Origin: Hepsetus odoe
Taxonomy: Eukaryota > Chordata > Actinopteri > Characiformes > Hepsetidae
Assembly (NCBI GenBank): GCA_017165825.1
Contig: CM029380.1
Span: 21,652,198-21,716,197 of the forward strand
DNA: 64,000 nt
Direction of reading: 5' to 3'
Shown one piece after another: positions 34,681-46,785 of the stretch; the first letter of the stretch is position 1; the number at the start of each line of letters is the position of its first letter. The position numbers were made by a program, and so were the translations under genes. The notes below the pieces were generated by a model. That model ran no database searches. It saw only the letters and a program-made list of their open reading frames with translations, and had not been told where the DNA came from.

Positions 34681-36034
34681 CAGGAGTTAAAAAAAACAAA
34701 AACCTTTGTTATATTTAAAAGGTTTTATTTTCTATATTACTTTGTTATATATCTGTCCATCAATGGCATGCAAATGTGTGTCAAACCCAACTTTCTCCTC
34801 TATATCGATAAAACAAATTTAAGACGGTATTTTTTCATTTCTGAATATATTATCAGATAGCTCAACATGGTCATCCAGGATGTTTTTTTTTTTTTAGAAT
34901 TAACGAAAGGAAATAAATTCCATTAATGTTACAATCGAATATTATTTTCTTTTCTATTTGTACCACTTTCACGTCCCGTGCAAAGGGTCCTCATTTTTTC
35001 CCTCTAGCTTTAATGAAAGAGTTAATTTGTAAAGAACCAGCCACCATTCATTGGCAAAGCAGATGAGAAACAATTGAAAAATTAGGCAAAAAAAAAACCA
35101 CCAACAACAAAACTTCCCGTTGCCTCCTCTTCTCTCATTACCATGTGAATTGCCATTCATTCATTCATTTATGTTCCATTATATCCTCATGAGTGGCTGT
35201 TACTATGGGTCCTGCTCAGCAAGGGCCGCATAGTGAAGCTTCCGTGAAGATTTAACGTCCGGCAGAGAGAGAAGAGAGAGAGAGCTCTTTCACTTGTACA
35301 CTTATTTCTGTTTAAAAGAAGTTTGTCAGACTGAAGTGAAGGTAGGTGTGTCTGTGGCCTGTAGGGCACAAGTGAGCTTGGGGCAGCAGGAAGAGTGGGG
35401 GAGGTGGGGGGGGCTTGATTAAAGAGGGAGAAGTACAGCTGGCTCCCTCAGCCTCCCATTCCCACACTCTCATTCCAATAGGCTGGTCTGTACTGGTATA
35501 TTCTAATTCACCATTTGCCTAATTAACATCTCATCTGCATAACTTGTTGCACCCCCCCTCCTCCCCTCCCACCTCAAAAACAATGCAGGCCCAATGAAGA
35601 GGCTTAATGCTAAGCGTCTCTCCTCAAGATAAAAAAGCAGTCTACACTTTTTCGCACCCCTTTTCTCTCCCTGCAAATTAAAGCAGCCCCTTAAGAAGTA
35701 GCTGCTGCTGTTAGGGTACACATGTCTCGCAAGATTTGCTGTGATGTGTGCGCAACATAGGCCCACGTTCCTGAGAGTGTAAAGCACACTGTCAAAGGAT
35801 TTGCTTCCCATGACTTGTCTCTTTCTTTGACATCAGTACATAAGAAACAACTAGTCGGGGATGCCAGGAGATGTTCAAAGTCTAAATTTTGATTTAAATC
35901 TGGAGAGATATTATTAACAAGTGGTTGCTATGCAAATACAAGCCTCGGTGTTGTTAAAATAGCAAAGAAATGTGGTTTATTAGGTCATTCTGTGTCCTGA
36001 ACCACATCAACAATTCTCAACCACCTTAATGAAA
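34681..36034. other. Intron 2; candidate element at 35465-35545
   Basis: Mostly unique AT-rich sequence with a TTCATTCATTCA run near 35157. The block 35465-35545 contains TTCTAATTCACC, GCCTAATTAACATC and CTCATCTGCATAAC in short succession, a homeodomain/POU-like cluster. No exon seen. Confidence 0.3.
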
Positions 36035-36105
36035 AGCTGGAAGTTTTTCGAACGGACGGAGAAGTTTCGGGATTTCCGGAAAAGTTCCGAGTGACCGAAA
36101 GAAAA
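36035..36105. other. CpG- and TTC/GAA-rich cluster
   Basis: In AT-rich surroundings, about 70 bp holds a high density of CpG and of GAA/TTC blocks: TTTTTCGAAC, AGAAGTTTCGG, TTTCCGGAAAAGTTCCGAG. TTCCGGAA is an exact palindrome. The pattern is reminiscent of heat-shock-factor or STAT/ETS sites without matching the canonical spacing. Confidence 0.3.
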
Positions 36106-39100
36106 CAGACACGTATATTTGATTTTTTCTTTAACATGAATCATTTCGGTTTATTGCTTGAGCTCTTGCTTTGTAAACTCAAATGAAATTTCATTTGAAA
36201 TGGGTCGTGATATTTGAAATATGACAAAAAAAGAGAAATCTTATTCACAAAGGGCCGGTGTAGCTGAAGGTTTCCATTTCAAAGAAGGAGCCCACCTGAT
36301 TCCACTTCTTTAATCAGTTGGTCTCAGTCTACAAACAGTGGATTAGTGATACGAGGCGTGCTCCTGCTCGGCTGAAATGAAAAACCTACAGCCACACACC
36401 GGCCCTTTGTGGACAAGTGACCCCTGGGTTCTGCTGTAGTGGAGGCCTCAAATTCTCATCAGGAATTTCTGAAACTTTCGCCCATTTTAACGGACAGCCT
36501 TGCTGTTACAGCCGCGAACGTTCTCATATGAAGGCGTGATCACGCTGGCCTTGTTTACTGTGGCGCCAGATCGTAACCACTTTCTACAATCTCAATGAAT
36601 CATTCTTCTTTTTTTTTTTTTGCCCATCAGATACCAGATATCAGGGACGGCTTTAACCGAGAGGGGAAATTTGCAGTATGTAAGTGGTATGTGCTTTGCT
36701 GGAGATGTAAACCAGCTGTGGAGTCCTTCGTTGCTGGCCTGGTGTCATACGATGCCGTGATGTGACTAGACCACAGTGCTTCCATTCTTGCTTCTGCTTG
36801 TCCCAGAACTTTTGCACAGATAAGCCTAATTCTCCAGTTTGGAGGAAAAAAACACAGAATTAAGAAGAAGACCTTTAGATGCGCATATGGAAATGGGAGC
36901 GGGGAACCTCACATAATCCGTATTCTTGGATGCCGTTCATATGCTTGTGTGCGCTTGAGGTTTCATGCCAGCACGCATGCGTGATTCATCAGGAAGAAAC
37001 CTGGCCATTGATCAAGTTTGTGAGCCAAAGTAATGGACACACTTTTGAAATGGATGTTTTTTGTGCATCTCCACGTATAGATTTAAACACTACTCTTACA
37101 TTCCTCAGAACCAGAACCAGTGCGTTTGCTGCTCTGGGTTCTCTTTTTGAGACTTACACTGTCTGAGGTTTCGTAAATGACAGAGAGAAGAGATTTTTCT
37201 GGTCAGGCCCTGTTCCTATATTCGTCCAGCCTTTTTTTGCCCTCGGCCCAGCTGTGCCTCCGCTGTGCCACAAAATGTATGGAAACAAGTGCATCTCCCT
37301 TTTTTTCTTTTCTCCTTTTCCCTCTGTAACCACAGTGATTCAGCACCGTGACGTTTCTACTTTTTTTTTTTTTCAGACCCAAGTGAAAATGACAGGTTGC
37401 GTGGTTGCTTTCGCTCATTCAGACAGCAGCTTACGAGAGAGGAGAAAAGTTAAAAGCGAAGAATGAAGGAAAAAATAAGGAAAACGAGAGAAAGGCTAGT
37501 CATAGTATAGTATAGCGCTGCCGGTTTTGTTCTGCAGTCTTCTCCACTGCTGCCCTAACACCCACAGCTCACCCAGAGTTGTATTTTCTCTATGGCGAGA
37601 TAGCTTTGATGCTTCTAGCATGCTTTCATGGCAGTTGTAAGATACTACCTTCTTTCTATACTTTGCAGGCTTAAAACTCTGAGTTTAATCATGCAGCCAG
37701 GCTCCATGGCATCATCTTCAAGACTGGTGGATGGAGAAGTTAAATTAGGTACCGACTTTGACGATTAGCCACTTTCCTTTCGGTCTCAAGGCCATCTGTC
37801 TGTCTGGCATATCGAAAGCCTCGTCCCTGTTCAGCAGTTTCTGTTTTCCAGCATCTTGTCCCCCCACCTGTAGTCGTGTCCAGAACAGGAGCCTGCAAAA
37901 CTGTTGCTCGGTGCTTGTGATGCATTGCGCAATAGCTTCATCTTTTATTAGCTTGGCTGTTCTTGTTAACTGACTGACTGCAGGGGCTCCTTAGACATGC
38001 TTTGCAGCTGGGAAATGGTAGAATTGGTGGTCCTTTTTTGCCGACTTGCATTTGACAGCCACTTTTGATTCCGTTTGATGGATTCCCAGAGGTTCCTGTG
38101 TATCTCTGTGGATTGTAGCTTCAGTGCAATCAATGGGATGATTGAGTTGATGTGTAATGTGGATGCATGTATTCAGTTATCAGAACAGCATGAGGCATTG
38201 ATCTGTTTATGGCTACGTGATTCTGGGTGGTAGTCTACGTGGGGGAGGGTTGTACAGTAAATACTGCTTGACTCCCCGGGGAACAGCACACGCAAGTGCT
38301 TTTTGGCCTCAGGGAACCAGCTCAGCTTGTCTGTCTGCTTGTATAGCTGGGGAAATAAACATTGAAACAGAATCACCGTTTCCTCTGAAAGGGTCGCAGA
38401 TGGTATAAAAGGGGATCATTGTTGTACAGTGTATTGTTTCATTGACAAGTTGATTAATTTTTTTTTTACCTGAATAATTTACGTATAATGAATTAATCTA
38501 GTAACCTATACCGCTTCCATGAACGCCTTTGTACATCAGCTGTGTAGCTGTAAATCTTTAATAGGTCTCTCTATGTGGAAGTTTACCTCCTTTGTTGATG
38601 TGCCCTCCACCTCAGCAGTAAGGTCAGGCCAGATAAGTCATTCGCCTTCCTCAGTAAACCTGGTCCTGGTTTAGTGCAGACTCAAAAACAACGTATCACT
38701 CTTGCGCCCAATCTTGGTATTTTTCATGGCTTCTCACTTTCTCGTTTGTTTAATTGACTTCGTTTTTGCTGTTCCCCATTCTGTCTGCTGTTGTTTGAAT
38801 TCATAGTGGCATAAAAAATGAAAGCATTTGGATAGAGAAACCCATAAACGGAAGCATGAGAGCATAATTTGAGTTAGTCATTAGATTACTCTCCATAATT
38901 AAGCAGAGTGGATTGGTGGGGTACACTGGGGATGTCACCAAGAGATGCTCAGGAAATGATGGGACTGTATTTGTGTGTGTGCGTGGGTGTCTGTTTGAGG
39001 TAAAGAGAAGGAAAGAGACTCTGTAACTCACTCCACATCCCTGTAAATTCTCAAGAAGATTTTGGGAGCATCTCTGTTTTCCTAAACCTCAAAGATTGTA

Positions 39101-41165
39101 CCGCTGTACCCAGGTCCCCTGTCCCAGTCCAAAAACGTGTGCCACTTGCCCCAAGAAATGCAGAATTATCTCTTTTTCCCCTCCGTCCCCTCTGCACAGC
39201 ACATGATATTTAATCCGTCATCTTTGTTTTCAGCAAACACAGCGCAAGCTGTTGCTGGCAGGGCATGAGGCTCAGGGCCCATCTGGAAAGCGGGCTGTGT
39301 GCTGGGGAATTAGAGGGGAATTTAAGTAGGGGTTTGCTTGGGAAAGCCTGATAACAGCCCAGTGCCCTGTCCTGTTTGCGTTGCTGCGGCTGCTGTCCCC
39401 CTAATCTGCCATGTATTATTGATGCTCTGTGGTACACTGATGTGAAGTGGGGTGGGTATATGGTTTGGGATGGGGGCTTTCTTTTGTTTTTGTTTAATGT
39501 TGATGTTGCGGCCCGCTTTAGGGTAGCGCTTGCTATGCATATTTTGCATGCCGAAAAGAACATTTTGGGACAGTCCCCAGTTTCTGGCTGTTGCTATATA
39601 AGGGTGGTTCTCACTTGTCCCAGACTAGGCCTGATCTGTTCAACTCCTGCTGTGGCAGAGCTCACAGAATGCCCCTTGTAGCACACACCTCCAGAGAATA
39701 CCATCATTTAAGCGTTGGATTGTATAAAGCATTGCTGCCGTGACAAAATCTTATCAAAGAGTTTTTTTTTCTTTCGGCTATACGGCATCGAGCATCTCTG
39801 CCCAGGCCATGCTTTCATCTGTTTGGGGTTTATATATGTATGTTTATGAATGCGTGCAGACTTTTACAGAGGATCACAACAATCTAGGCAAGTTACTTTG
39901 CATTCGTTATGGTTACTTGAAGTCCAGGCCTTAGTTTGATTAGGATTAGCTTTTGATAAAGTGGATACAAATGACACTGAACTGAGTGCAAATAGAATAA
40001 AACCCCATTTCTTGCTGCAAGAGGAGATAAAAAGGGATTAAAAACCCGCTTGGTCTTAATATCTGTTTGTCATCGAGATTTGATTGATATCAGATTCATT
40101 TTGTTACAGTAAAATATTCCAAATGTTTATTATATTAGCCTTATAACCATGTCCATTTCTGCTGCTCCATATAATAGGCAGTAAAATTAATGCGAGGTAA
40201 TAAATGCAAGAAAATTAAACATAAACTTTGATGCCCTAACAATTATAAGCTTTCCGACTTTTTATGGTGAAGCTCTGGTTTTGTGTCTTGCTGCTGGGCT
40301 TTCCTGTCTGAGTATTTGGTGTGATTTAAGTAATATCCATAGTGTGTTACATTTTTCATAGCTTGAGGGTCTGGAATACTGTATTAGAACATCATGCCAA
40401 GTAAGCCCATCTGCATTAAACTGCTGTTTGGTCCACAGGCCCTTTGGCAATGTTGGGTCACAGTGCTTCAGTTTTAAAAGCGAGTCCATTCTAAAATCCC
40501 AGTGTAAACCACAGTGTTTAATTACAGCACAATACTGTTTTATTTACTTCTAGTAGGGGTGGGTTTATTGGTGTGTAGCCACAAAGGTTCTCAAACTGTC
40601 TGTACAGTCTAAACACTAATGAATCTCTAGTGGGGTGGGTTTTAGTGTGTGTGTAGGGACACACACACACAAAAAACCTGTCCTGGTGTTTCCCCTGCTT
40701 GGCCTTCCCTACCTTTGTTCGGTTTTGCTGGAATGCCACAGCACTGGACGCTGGAAAAGCAAAGGCTTTCATATCCCGGAATTCGTTTGTATTTTATTCA
40801 TCTTTCTTGTAAGAAAACTACATGTGGAAACGGGTCTTTGACAAAAAAAGTGAGACCTACGTACAGTCATGCAGGTTTCGGGCTCAGATGAGTAAGAAAG
40901 TTTTTTCTGTTTGTTTAAATTCCGTTAACTTATTGAACTTATAAATGTAATTAAAAGCAGCCTGGACATTAACGTTTTAAGTTAAGACAACATTTTTTAC
41001 AATACAGTAAAGAGGATTTTGATTGGTTGGATCAGCTCTAGCTAGGCCTACACAGATTAGGGTTCAGACTAAACTTGAAAGAGTTTGAAACTTGAGTAAG
41101 GTCAGTGGCCACATAGAAGCCCATATGACCAGACTAATACAAGAATGAAGGGATATTTGATTATT
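36106..41165. other. Intron 2, unique sequence
   Basis: About 5 kb with no exon, RNA gene or transposon I recognise. Homopolymer T runs are present near 36609-36620 and 37362-37374. Short open frames have no supporting signal. Confidence 0.45.
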
Positions 41166-41365
41166 TGATTAACTCAGCACAGTGAAACACAACACAACGC
41201 ATCCTCTGCATTTAACCCACACACACCGTTCAGTGCCAAGGAGCAGTGATGGGGACGGTACCTTGCTTAAGGGTACCTCAGGGCAGCCTGCTGGTCTGGG
41301 ATTCAAACCAACAGCCTTTCAATCATGGTGCCGAGTCCCTAACCACTAGGCCACGGCTGCTCCTA
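41166..41365 (-). mobile_element. tRNA-derived SINE (family 2)
   Basis: The minus strand begins GGAGCAGCCGTGGCCTAGTG, with A box TGGCCTAGTGG and B-box-like GGTTTGAATCCC (plus-strand 41298-41309). The body (GCCCTGAGGTACCCTTAAGC, GGTACCGTCCCCATCACTGC) and GTGGGTTAAATGCAGAGGAT follow. It ends near the CACTGTGCTGAG segment without the CACTTTCAC tail. Confidence 0.85.
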
Positions 41366-41437
41366 GCTTTTCGCGGTGGAATCAAACCCGGACCTCCAGC
41401 ATGGCGGGTGAGAATTCTACCACCGAACCGCCAATGC
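41366..41437 (-). pseudogene. tRNA-Gly(GCC)-like pseudogene
   Basis: The minus strand reads GCATTGGCGGTTCGGTGGTA, AGAATTCTCACCCGCCATGC and TGGAGGTCCGGGTTTGATTC: the D arm, anticodon arm with GCC, and T arm of a vertebrate tRNA-Gly(GCC). It is broken. Position 33 before the anticodon is C instead of U, the anticodon stem has two mismatches, the T stem fails to close, and the 3' acceptor strand (GCGAAAAGC) does not pair with GCATTGG. It abuts the head of the SINE at 41166-41365, on the same strand. Confidence 0.75.
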
Positions 41438-42239
41438 TTCCATAAGTTTTGTCAGTTGTGATCCAGGACTTACAAAATGTGCAAATTTGAAGAATTCAAG
41501 AAAGGTGAGAAGTCCTCAGACTTTGAGAAGAGCCAGATCAATTTAGCCTTGTCCACAGCAGAGGACAGGATGGTACTCATATCGTTTACTCTCTCCGAAC
41601 TTGTGCAGAAAAGAGAAACATCCTGCAACAATCTCTCTAAATCTGTCTCTCTTGACCCATTCTCTTTATCTCTTCCTGTCTCCTGTGCTTATGCTACTGG
41701 TCAGAGCATGGCCAGAGCAATTGCATTGTGCTGGACATGTCCTGTTTTTTTTCACTCCAGCGGCTAGAAGCTGGCTAACTTCTTGACCGCTTACGTCTGG
41801 TTCTGTCTCCTGCCGGAACAGCTGGTGTGTGTGTCTCCATCCCATCTTCAAAAGTCTGTGATCCACTCATTTGGTAATGTCCATTGCTGTTCGCTTTCTG
41901 CTAACAGCCATTAAATTTTTAGCCGCGTTTTCATACTTACTCACACATGCACACACACAGACTGTAAATCCTAAGCACTTGAAGAATGCTGTGGTGGGGG
42001 TTGGAAACATGAAAGGAGCATCAACAAAAAAAGCCTGGTAACAGAAGTCTTGAGCCAGAGCAGCCGATGGAGACCAAGATTAAAGCAATGATTTGGTGAA
42101 AGGGAAATATGAATGATTTTTCCAATAACCTCAGTTGTAGTCACTCTGTCGATGGACAAAATGCAAAAGTAGAGACATAATTTGTGGTTTAGCAAAACAC
42201 ACAGAGTCATCTGCATGAGCAAGTCTAGGTACTTAACAC
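41438..42239. other. Intron 2, unique sequence
   Basis: No gene or repeat family recognised. Confidence 0.45.
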
Positions 42240-42440
42240 TGATTGAGGCAAGGGCCGGTAATTGATGCTGATTTTAATCATAATAGGGCCATTAGCTTCA
42301 CAGCTGCAGAGGAGAATCCAAAGAAGGAAACGATATTAGGTGTCTTATAGTTAATGCATAATGAATCATAACTCATTAAGTTATTAAACATGTAATTAGA
42401 TATCAGTTACATTTGAATAACAGCAGTTGTAGCACGCGTT
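42240..42440. promoter_or_regulatory. Candidate conserved regulatory block
   Basis: Dense TAAT-type cores in order: GGTAATTGATGCTGATTTTA, TAATCATAATAGG, GTTAATGCATAATGAATCAT, CATTAAGTTATTAAACATGT, GTAATTAGATATC. Part is compatible with homeodomain, SOX and POU sites. It is flanked by repeat-rich sequence but contains none itself. Inference only. Confidence 0.28.
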
Positions 42441-42669
42441 AGAGTGAAAATGGGAGCGAAAAAAGATTGTTCTGTGTTCTTTACAGTCCAATAAATTTAC
42501 ATCTACTGTACATCAGGTGACTGCTGACGAACTTTGCAGCTTGTGACATTCAGAGGTGACTTTCTATCTCCTTTTTCACTAGTGTGGCAGTGTCCTGCTG
42601 GAAATAGGTAGGGGTCCTGAAGGTGCAAAGAGAAAGTGTGCATGCCTGTGTGTGTTGTGTAAGTGAGAG

Positions 42670-42769
<100 letters not shown>

Positions 42770-43232
42770 AAGCTGTGCCCAGCACTGCAACAGCTGGCTG
42801 GCCAATATTAAATGCCGGCTGTTCTCCAGAGCACTGCTCGGATCACCGCTGTGATTAGTGGGCATCCGGTCTGTTCCTTAACCTCGGAACTGGGCTACAG
42901 GACTTCTCCGGACACACCCTGAGCAAAACCTCCAAAGAGCCGCAGTCTCTGTCCCCAATGATGTGGGTAATCAAGACAATGGATGGGACAGTGTGTTATT
43001 GTGTATTATGGTGAGCATTAGGATCAGTTGGGGGGATGATGGATGGCGGGGACGTCAGTGGTGTTGCACATCCACCCGGTAAGCTGATAAATATTTAAGA
43101 GCTTTTGGAGCCAAAGGATGGTACAGTTGGAGCTACTCATCTGGGCTCCTTAATTAGGACGCATTCTGCTCTAGTGCCCTCTGCTTCACGCGCCTAGGGA
43201 GATGCAGGGTACAGTGCGCTGCCCAGACTTTC

Positions 43233-43235
<3 letters not shown>

Positions 43236-43292
<57 letters not shown>
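43236..43292. repeat. (GA)n microsatellite
   Basis: Uninterrupted GA run of about 57 bp. Confidence 0.95.
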
Positions 43293-43294
<2 letters not shown>

Positions 43295-44626
43295 CAAAGA
43301 GAGGCTTGCCAGCGTCTGCAGGGTGACATTAAACATCACCAGATGCTGTGCACATATTGTGGGATGAGGTGCTTCAGCTTTTCACAGAAGGCCCCTCTTT
43401 CTTTCTTTTTTCCCCTTTTTTTGTTTATTTGTTGTAATTGCAACATCCGTTCAAACAAATGACGACGAGCTCCACGCAGCACTGGAGTAAACAATTTAAA
43501 ACAGGTAACTGAAATTAAAAACAATGACAACAAAAAGCTTCTCCATTTTCCTCCAGCTGGCTGCACTGCTCTCTCATCTCCAGAACCATCAGGGGTCTCT
43601 CATCCACCTCACACTCTCTCTTTTTTTCTCTTCTGGAAGGAGGGAGCAGACGCCTCGCCGTTTTTTTGGAAATGCCGGTTATTTTGGCTCTTGCTGCAGC
43701 TGGTCCAGCCCTCTAGATCTGTGGCTGCGGGGCACGGCGAGAGATATGTCTTTCGCTTTTCTGAACTGAAGGGTAGAGGAAAGTGTAAGAATCTCGGGCT
43801 CGGTAAACCTGCTCATACATTTTAATTGACATGTTGATGTACTTTGATTGGAAAGTCTTGTTACAACAATGAGTTTTTGTTCTCATGTTCCTTCCCTTTT
43901 CTACTTTCTTTCTTTCCTGCCTCCTTTACCTGCTTCGTAGGACCTCATAATTGAGCTGATGTGAATTATGGGCTCAAATATGTTGCCATAACACAGCTCT
44001 GAGTGCCAAACACAGTTTGATGTATCCTGTTACCTCTCCTGATGTTTAACCTAGTTGATGTTTCCTCAAATAGCAGCAAAAACCAAGAAAGCTCAGTGTC
44101 AGCACCTCATTTATTTCACACACCCTTTCCATACTGTCTTAAAATGCATACTTTCCCAGCATCCCATCCTGCTGCATTGCATACGCTATGCCTTTGGGGG
44201 CTTCTCTCTGTCTGACCTCCATTATTTAGAAGCCTGGGGCATGCCAAGCATGACCACCTCTTCTTCCAGCAGCAGCCGACAGACAGACCGTGAGCCGTCG
44301 TCACACTGTCATGTGCTAAATCAAGGCCTGTGGCTGGGACGTGGCTAGTGGCACTCTGATTGGATGCTGGTATAAATCTCAGCTCTTTGTCAACTATGTT
44401 ATATCTCAGCCAGGGACAGTGCTCTGGCTTTTCCGTCTGCCGAAGCTGGCCCGAAGGCTTGCTGATACTTGGCTCCTGGAAAGCTTGTCTTATGCCTGAG
44501 TGTGTATGTGCTTAACTCAGTGAGTAGAGCATCGTGGCGGGGCCTGCGAGCTCTGTGGCGCATGGGCAGTAAAGCTATGGAATGTGTAATTAAAAACAAG
44601 TGAGCACAAAGAGCCCAGGCTCTGCT

Positions 44627-44628
<2 letters not shown>
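43293..44628. other. Intron 2, unique sequence
   Basis: No exon, RNA gene or transposon recognised. Confidence 0.45.

Positions 44629-44689
<61 letters not shown>
44629..44689. repeat. (GT)n microsatellite
   Basis: Uninterrupted GT run of about 60 bp, the longest pure GT run in the window. A GA-rich tract follows at about 44730-44792. Confidence 0.95.
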
Positions 44690-44691
<2 letters not shown>

Positions 44692-44945
44692 CGCCTCGGT
44701 GCCCCCACTGCACAGCACGGACGGGCGGCAGCAGAGAGATAGAGAGGGAGTGGGGAGGGAGAAAGAGAGAGAGAAAGAGAGGGAGAGGAGGCCAGGTTAA
44801 GCTTGCATTACAACTCATGAATCTTTCAAGCCCACCCAGCCTACTCATCCAGCTCAACAAGTGCACAGGCCCAGAAAATGTATTTTTTCCTCTTCTCTAC
44901 TTAAAATCTTCCTTTAAAATCTTTGCATGTTTATTCTTCTCTGTA

Positions 44946-44967
44946 AAAAAAAAAAAAAAAAAAAAAA
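44946..44967. repeat. Poly(A) run
   Basis: Homopolymer of about 22 A with no recognisable retroposon body upstream. Confidence 0.85.
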
Positions 44968-45819
44968 CACCGCTCTGCAGAACAGAGATAACACTGCAAT
45001 TTAAAGGACCTCTCGTAGGATCAGGGAGTAGAGTAAATGTAAAATGTGTGCAACAACAAAAAAATAAGGAAGGGAGGATGAGAAGGAAAGAAATAAAATG
45101 TGAGTCGTAGCCTTCGAGGCGTGCCCCTGACCTCTCCAGCTCGGCTGCGGTTGTGTTTCAGCGCCTCGATCGCTGCAATAAGGAGGCTCCGTGTGCGCTG
45201 AGCCCGGGGCCATAGCGTCAGGAGCTGAGGACCTCTGCACCAGGAAATGCTTAAGGGATCTGCTCTTTCACACACAGTCTCCCACGGACTCTGGGAGACC
45301 GTTTTATCTCCAGTTGCTAGGATAACAACTCTGAGCTTCCAGCAGTCAGGAGGCCTGCTGGGCCCTTTTTCTGCTCAGACAGAAAGAATGCCACTATTTT
45401 TTCTTTCTTGAGTTATTACAAAAATAATTTCAGAAAACCATCGCTGATCCGACTGTTTGTTTAAGTGTTCTAAAATGCACACTTTCTTTTTCTTTTTTTA
45501 GAGTGGGAGCAAGTACATTTTACATTATACATCATTTGGCCCCCCATTTCATCAAATGCAATTTTGCACGATTGTTTTATCGCACTGGTTTAACAGGACA
45601 ATGGAATCAAAGTTGCTGAGTGAGGCGAGGTACTAATGAAACAGTAAAACAGATAAATGAGAAGAGCCAGGGCCCTCCACGGCACTGACTGACTGCCCCC
45701 CACCGGGATTAAGTGGACTCCCCCTGTTCCTTTGTGCTCGTTTCCCAGCAGCACAATTGTGGCCGGAGTTGTCTGTAAAAGTGCCACGCAGAAAGCAGCG
45801 CTGCGGCCACTTTGGGTCC

Positions 45820-46100
45820 CTATTCTCTTCGCGTCCGTGGCGAGACGCATTGGCCTGTAATTACTACGCTCATTCAGACAGGCCCCAGACTCCTCAGCCA
45901 CAGCAGGACCTAACAAAGCCCGAGGAATAGCACACACCTTTAATAAAAGCAGCATGTTAAACGCTCAAAATGGCCCCATGCCTCCACTAAATCTTTCTCT
46001 GGTGGCCAGAGCGACACATGTTGGCCTCGAATGACCCCCTCACCTTTCTGTGCCATTACACATATTACTGCCATTCGCCTCATTTGCAATGATAAGAAAT
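45820..46100. promoter_or_regulatory. Candidate conserved regulatory block
   Basis: Repeat-free sequence containing GCCTGTAATTACTACGC, CCTTTAATAAAAGCAGC, GTGCCATTACAC and CATTTGCAATGATAAG, with CpGs near 45830-45865. It looks like developmental enhancer sequence; no coding frame is credible. Confidence 0.22.
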
Positions 46101-46335
46101 GTTTCTCTTTTAAGATGCATTGAAAAGTGATTCTGATCCCTAGTAAATATGTCAGAAGAGAAAATCGCCTCACTGCCTACAAGTCTGTATCATTTTTTAA
46201 ATTATTGTTTTTGGATTTGGCCTTGACTTTGGCTGTTGTGGTGCAGTAAGAAATCCTCATCATATTTATTTATTTTTTGTTTGTTAGTTTGCTATGAGAG
46301 TCAGAAAAGAATGAACCATGGATCAGGTTAGTGTG

Positions 46336-46336
<1 letters not shown>

Positions 46337-46392
<56 letters not shown>

Positions 46393-46408
46393 TAGACACA
46401 CACACAAA
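46337..46408. repeat. (CA)n microsatellite
   Basis: CA run with CAAA and CATAGA interruptions in its second half. Confidence 0.95.
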
Positions 46409-46489
46409 CGCATGTACTGTGTGGCTCTGGGCTCTCGGCTTGGCCTACTTCACCGCGTGGTCAGTGGGTCAGCTGTCCTGGAGTGAACC

Positions 46490-46680
46490 CGGCCACTCTA
46501 CAGGCCCCTTATGTCTAATGATACTTAGAGCCTAATCGCTCTGAACTCTCCAATTACGCAGAGGCTGCTCCTTTATCAGGCGGCGAGATACTGGAGCTTG
46601 TCTCAGCTCCATCCTGCTTTAATCTGGCTCACGGTGAAAATGGCGCACACCGCTTGTGTGAATAAGGCAGCTGGGGCGGA
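46490..46680. promoter_or_regulatory. Candidate conserved regulatory block
   Basis: Ordered sequence between two microsatellites, with TCTAATGATACTTAGAGC, GCCTAATCGCTC, CCAATTACGCAG, CCTTTATCAGGCGGCG and GCTTTAATCTGG. No coding frame. Confidence 0.22.
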
Positions 46681-46745
46681 TTTACAGTAGAGTACATTAC
46701 ATCCCCCATCCATGCAGCCTGTGGGCCAGCACAATTCTCTGAGGG

Positions 46746-46748
<3 letters not shown>

Positions 46749-46784
<36 letters not shown>
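46749..46784. repeat. (AG)n microsatellite
   Basis: AG run of about 36 bp followed by more GA-rich sequence. Confidence 0.95.

Positions 46785-46785
<1 letters not shown>

Noticed and set aside
44399..45110. 155- and 159-residue frames on opposite strands
   Set aside because: Both cross the GT repeat at 44629-44689 and GA-rich DNA, and show only repeat-driven cysteine/valine or histidine/threonine runs.
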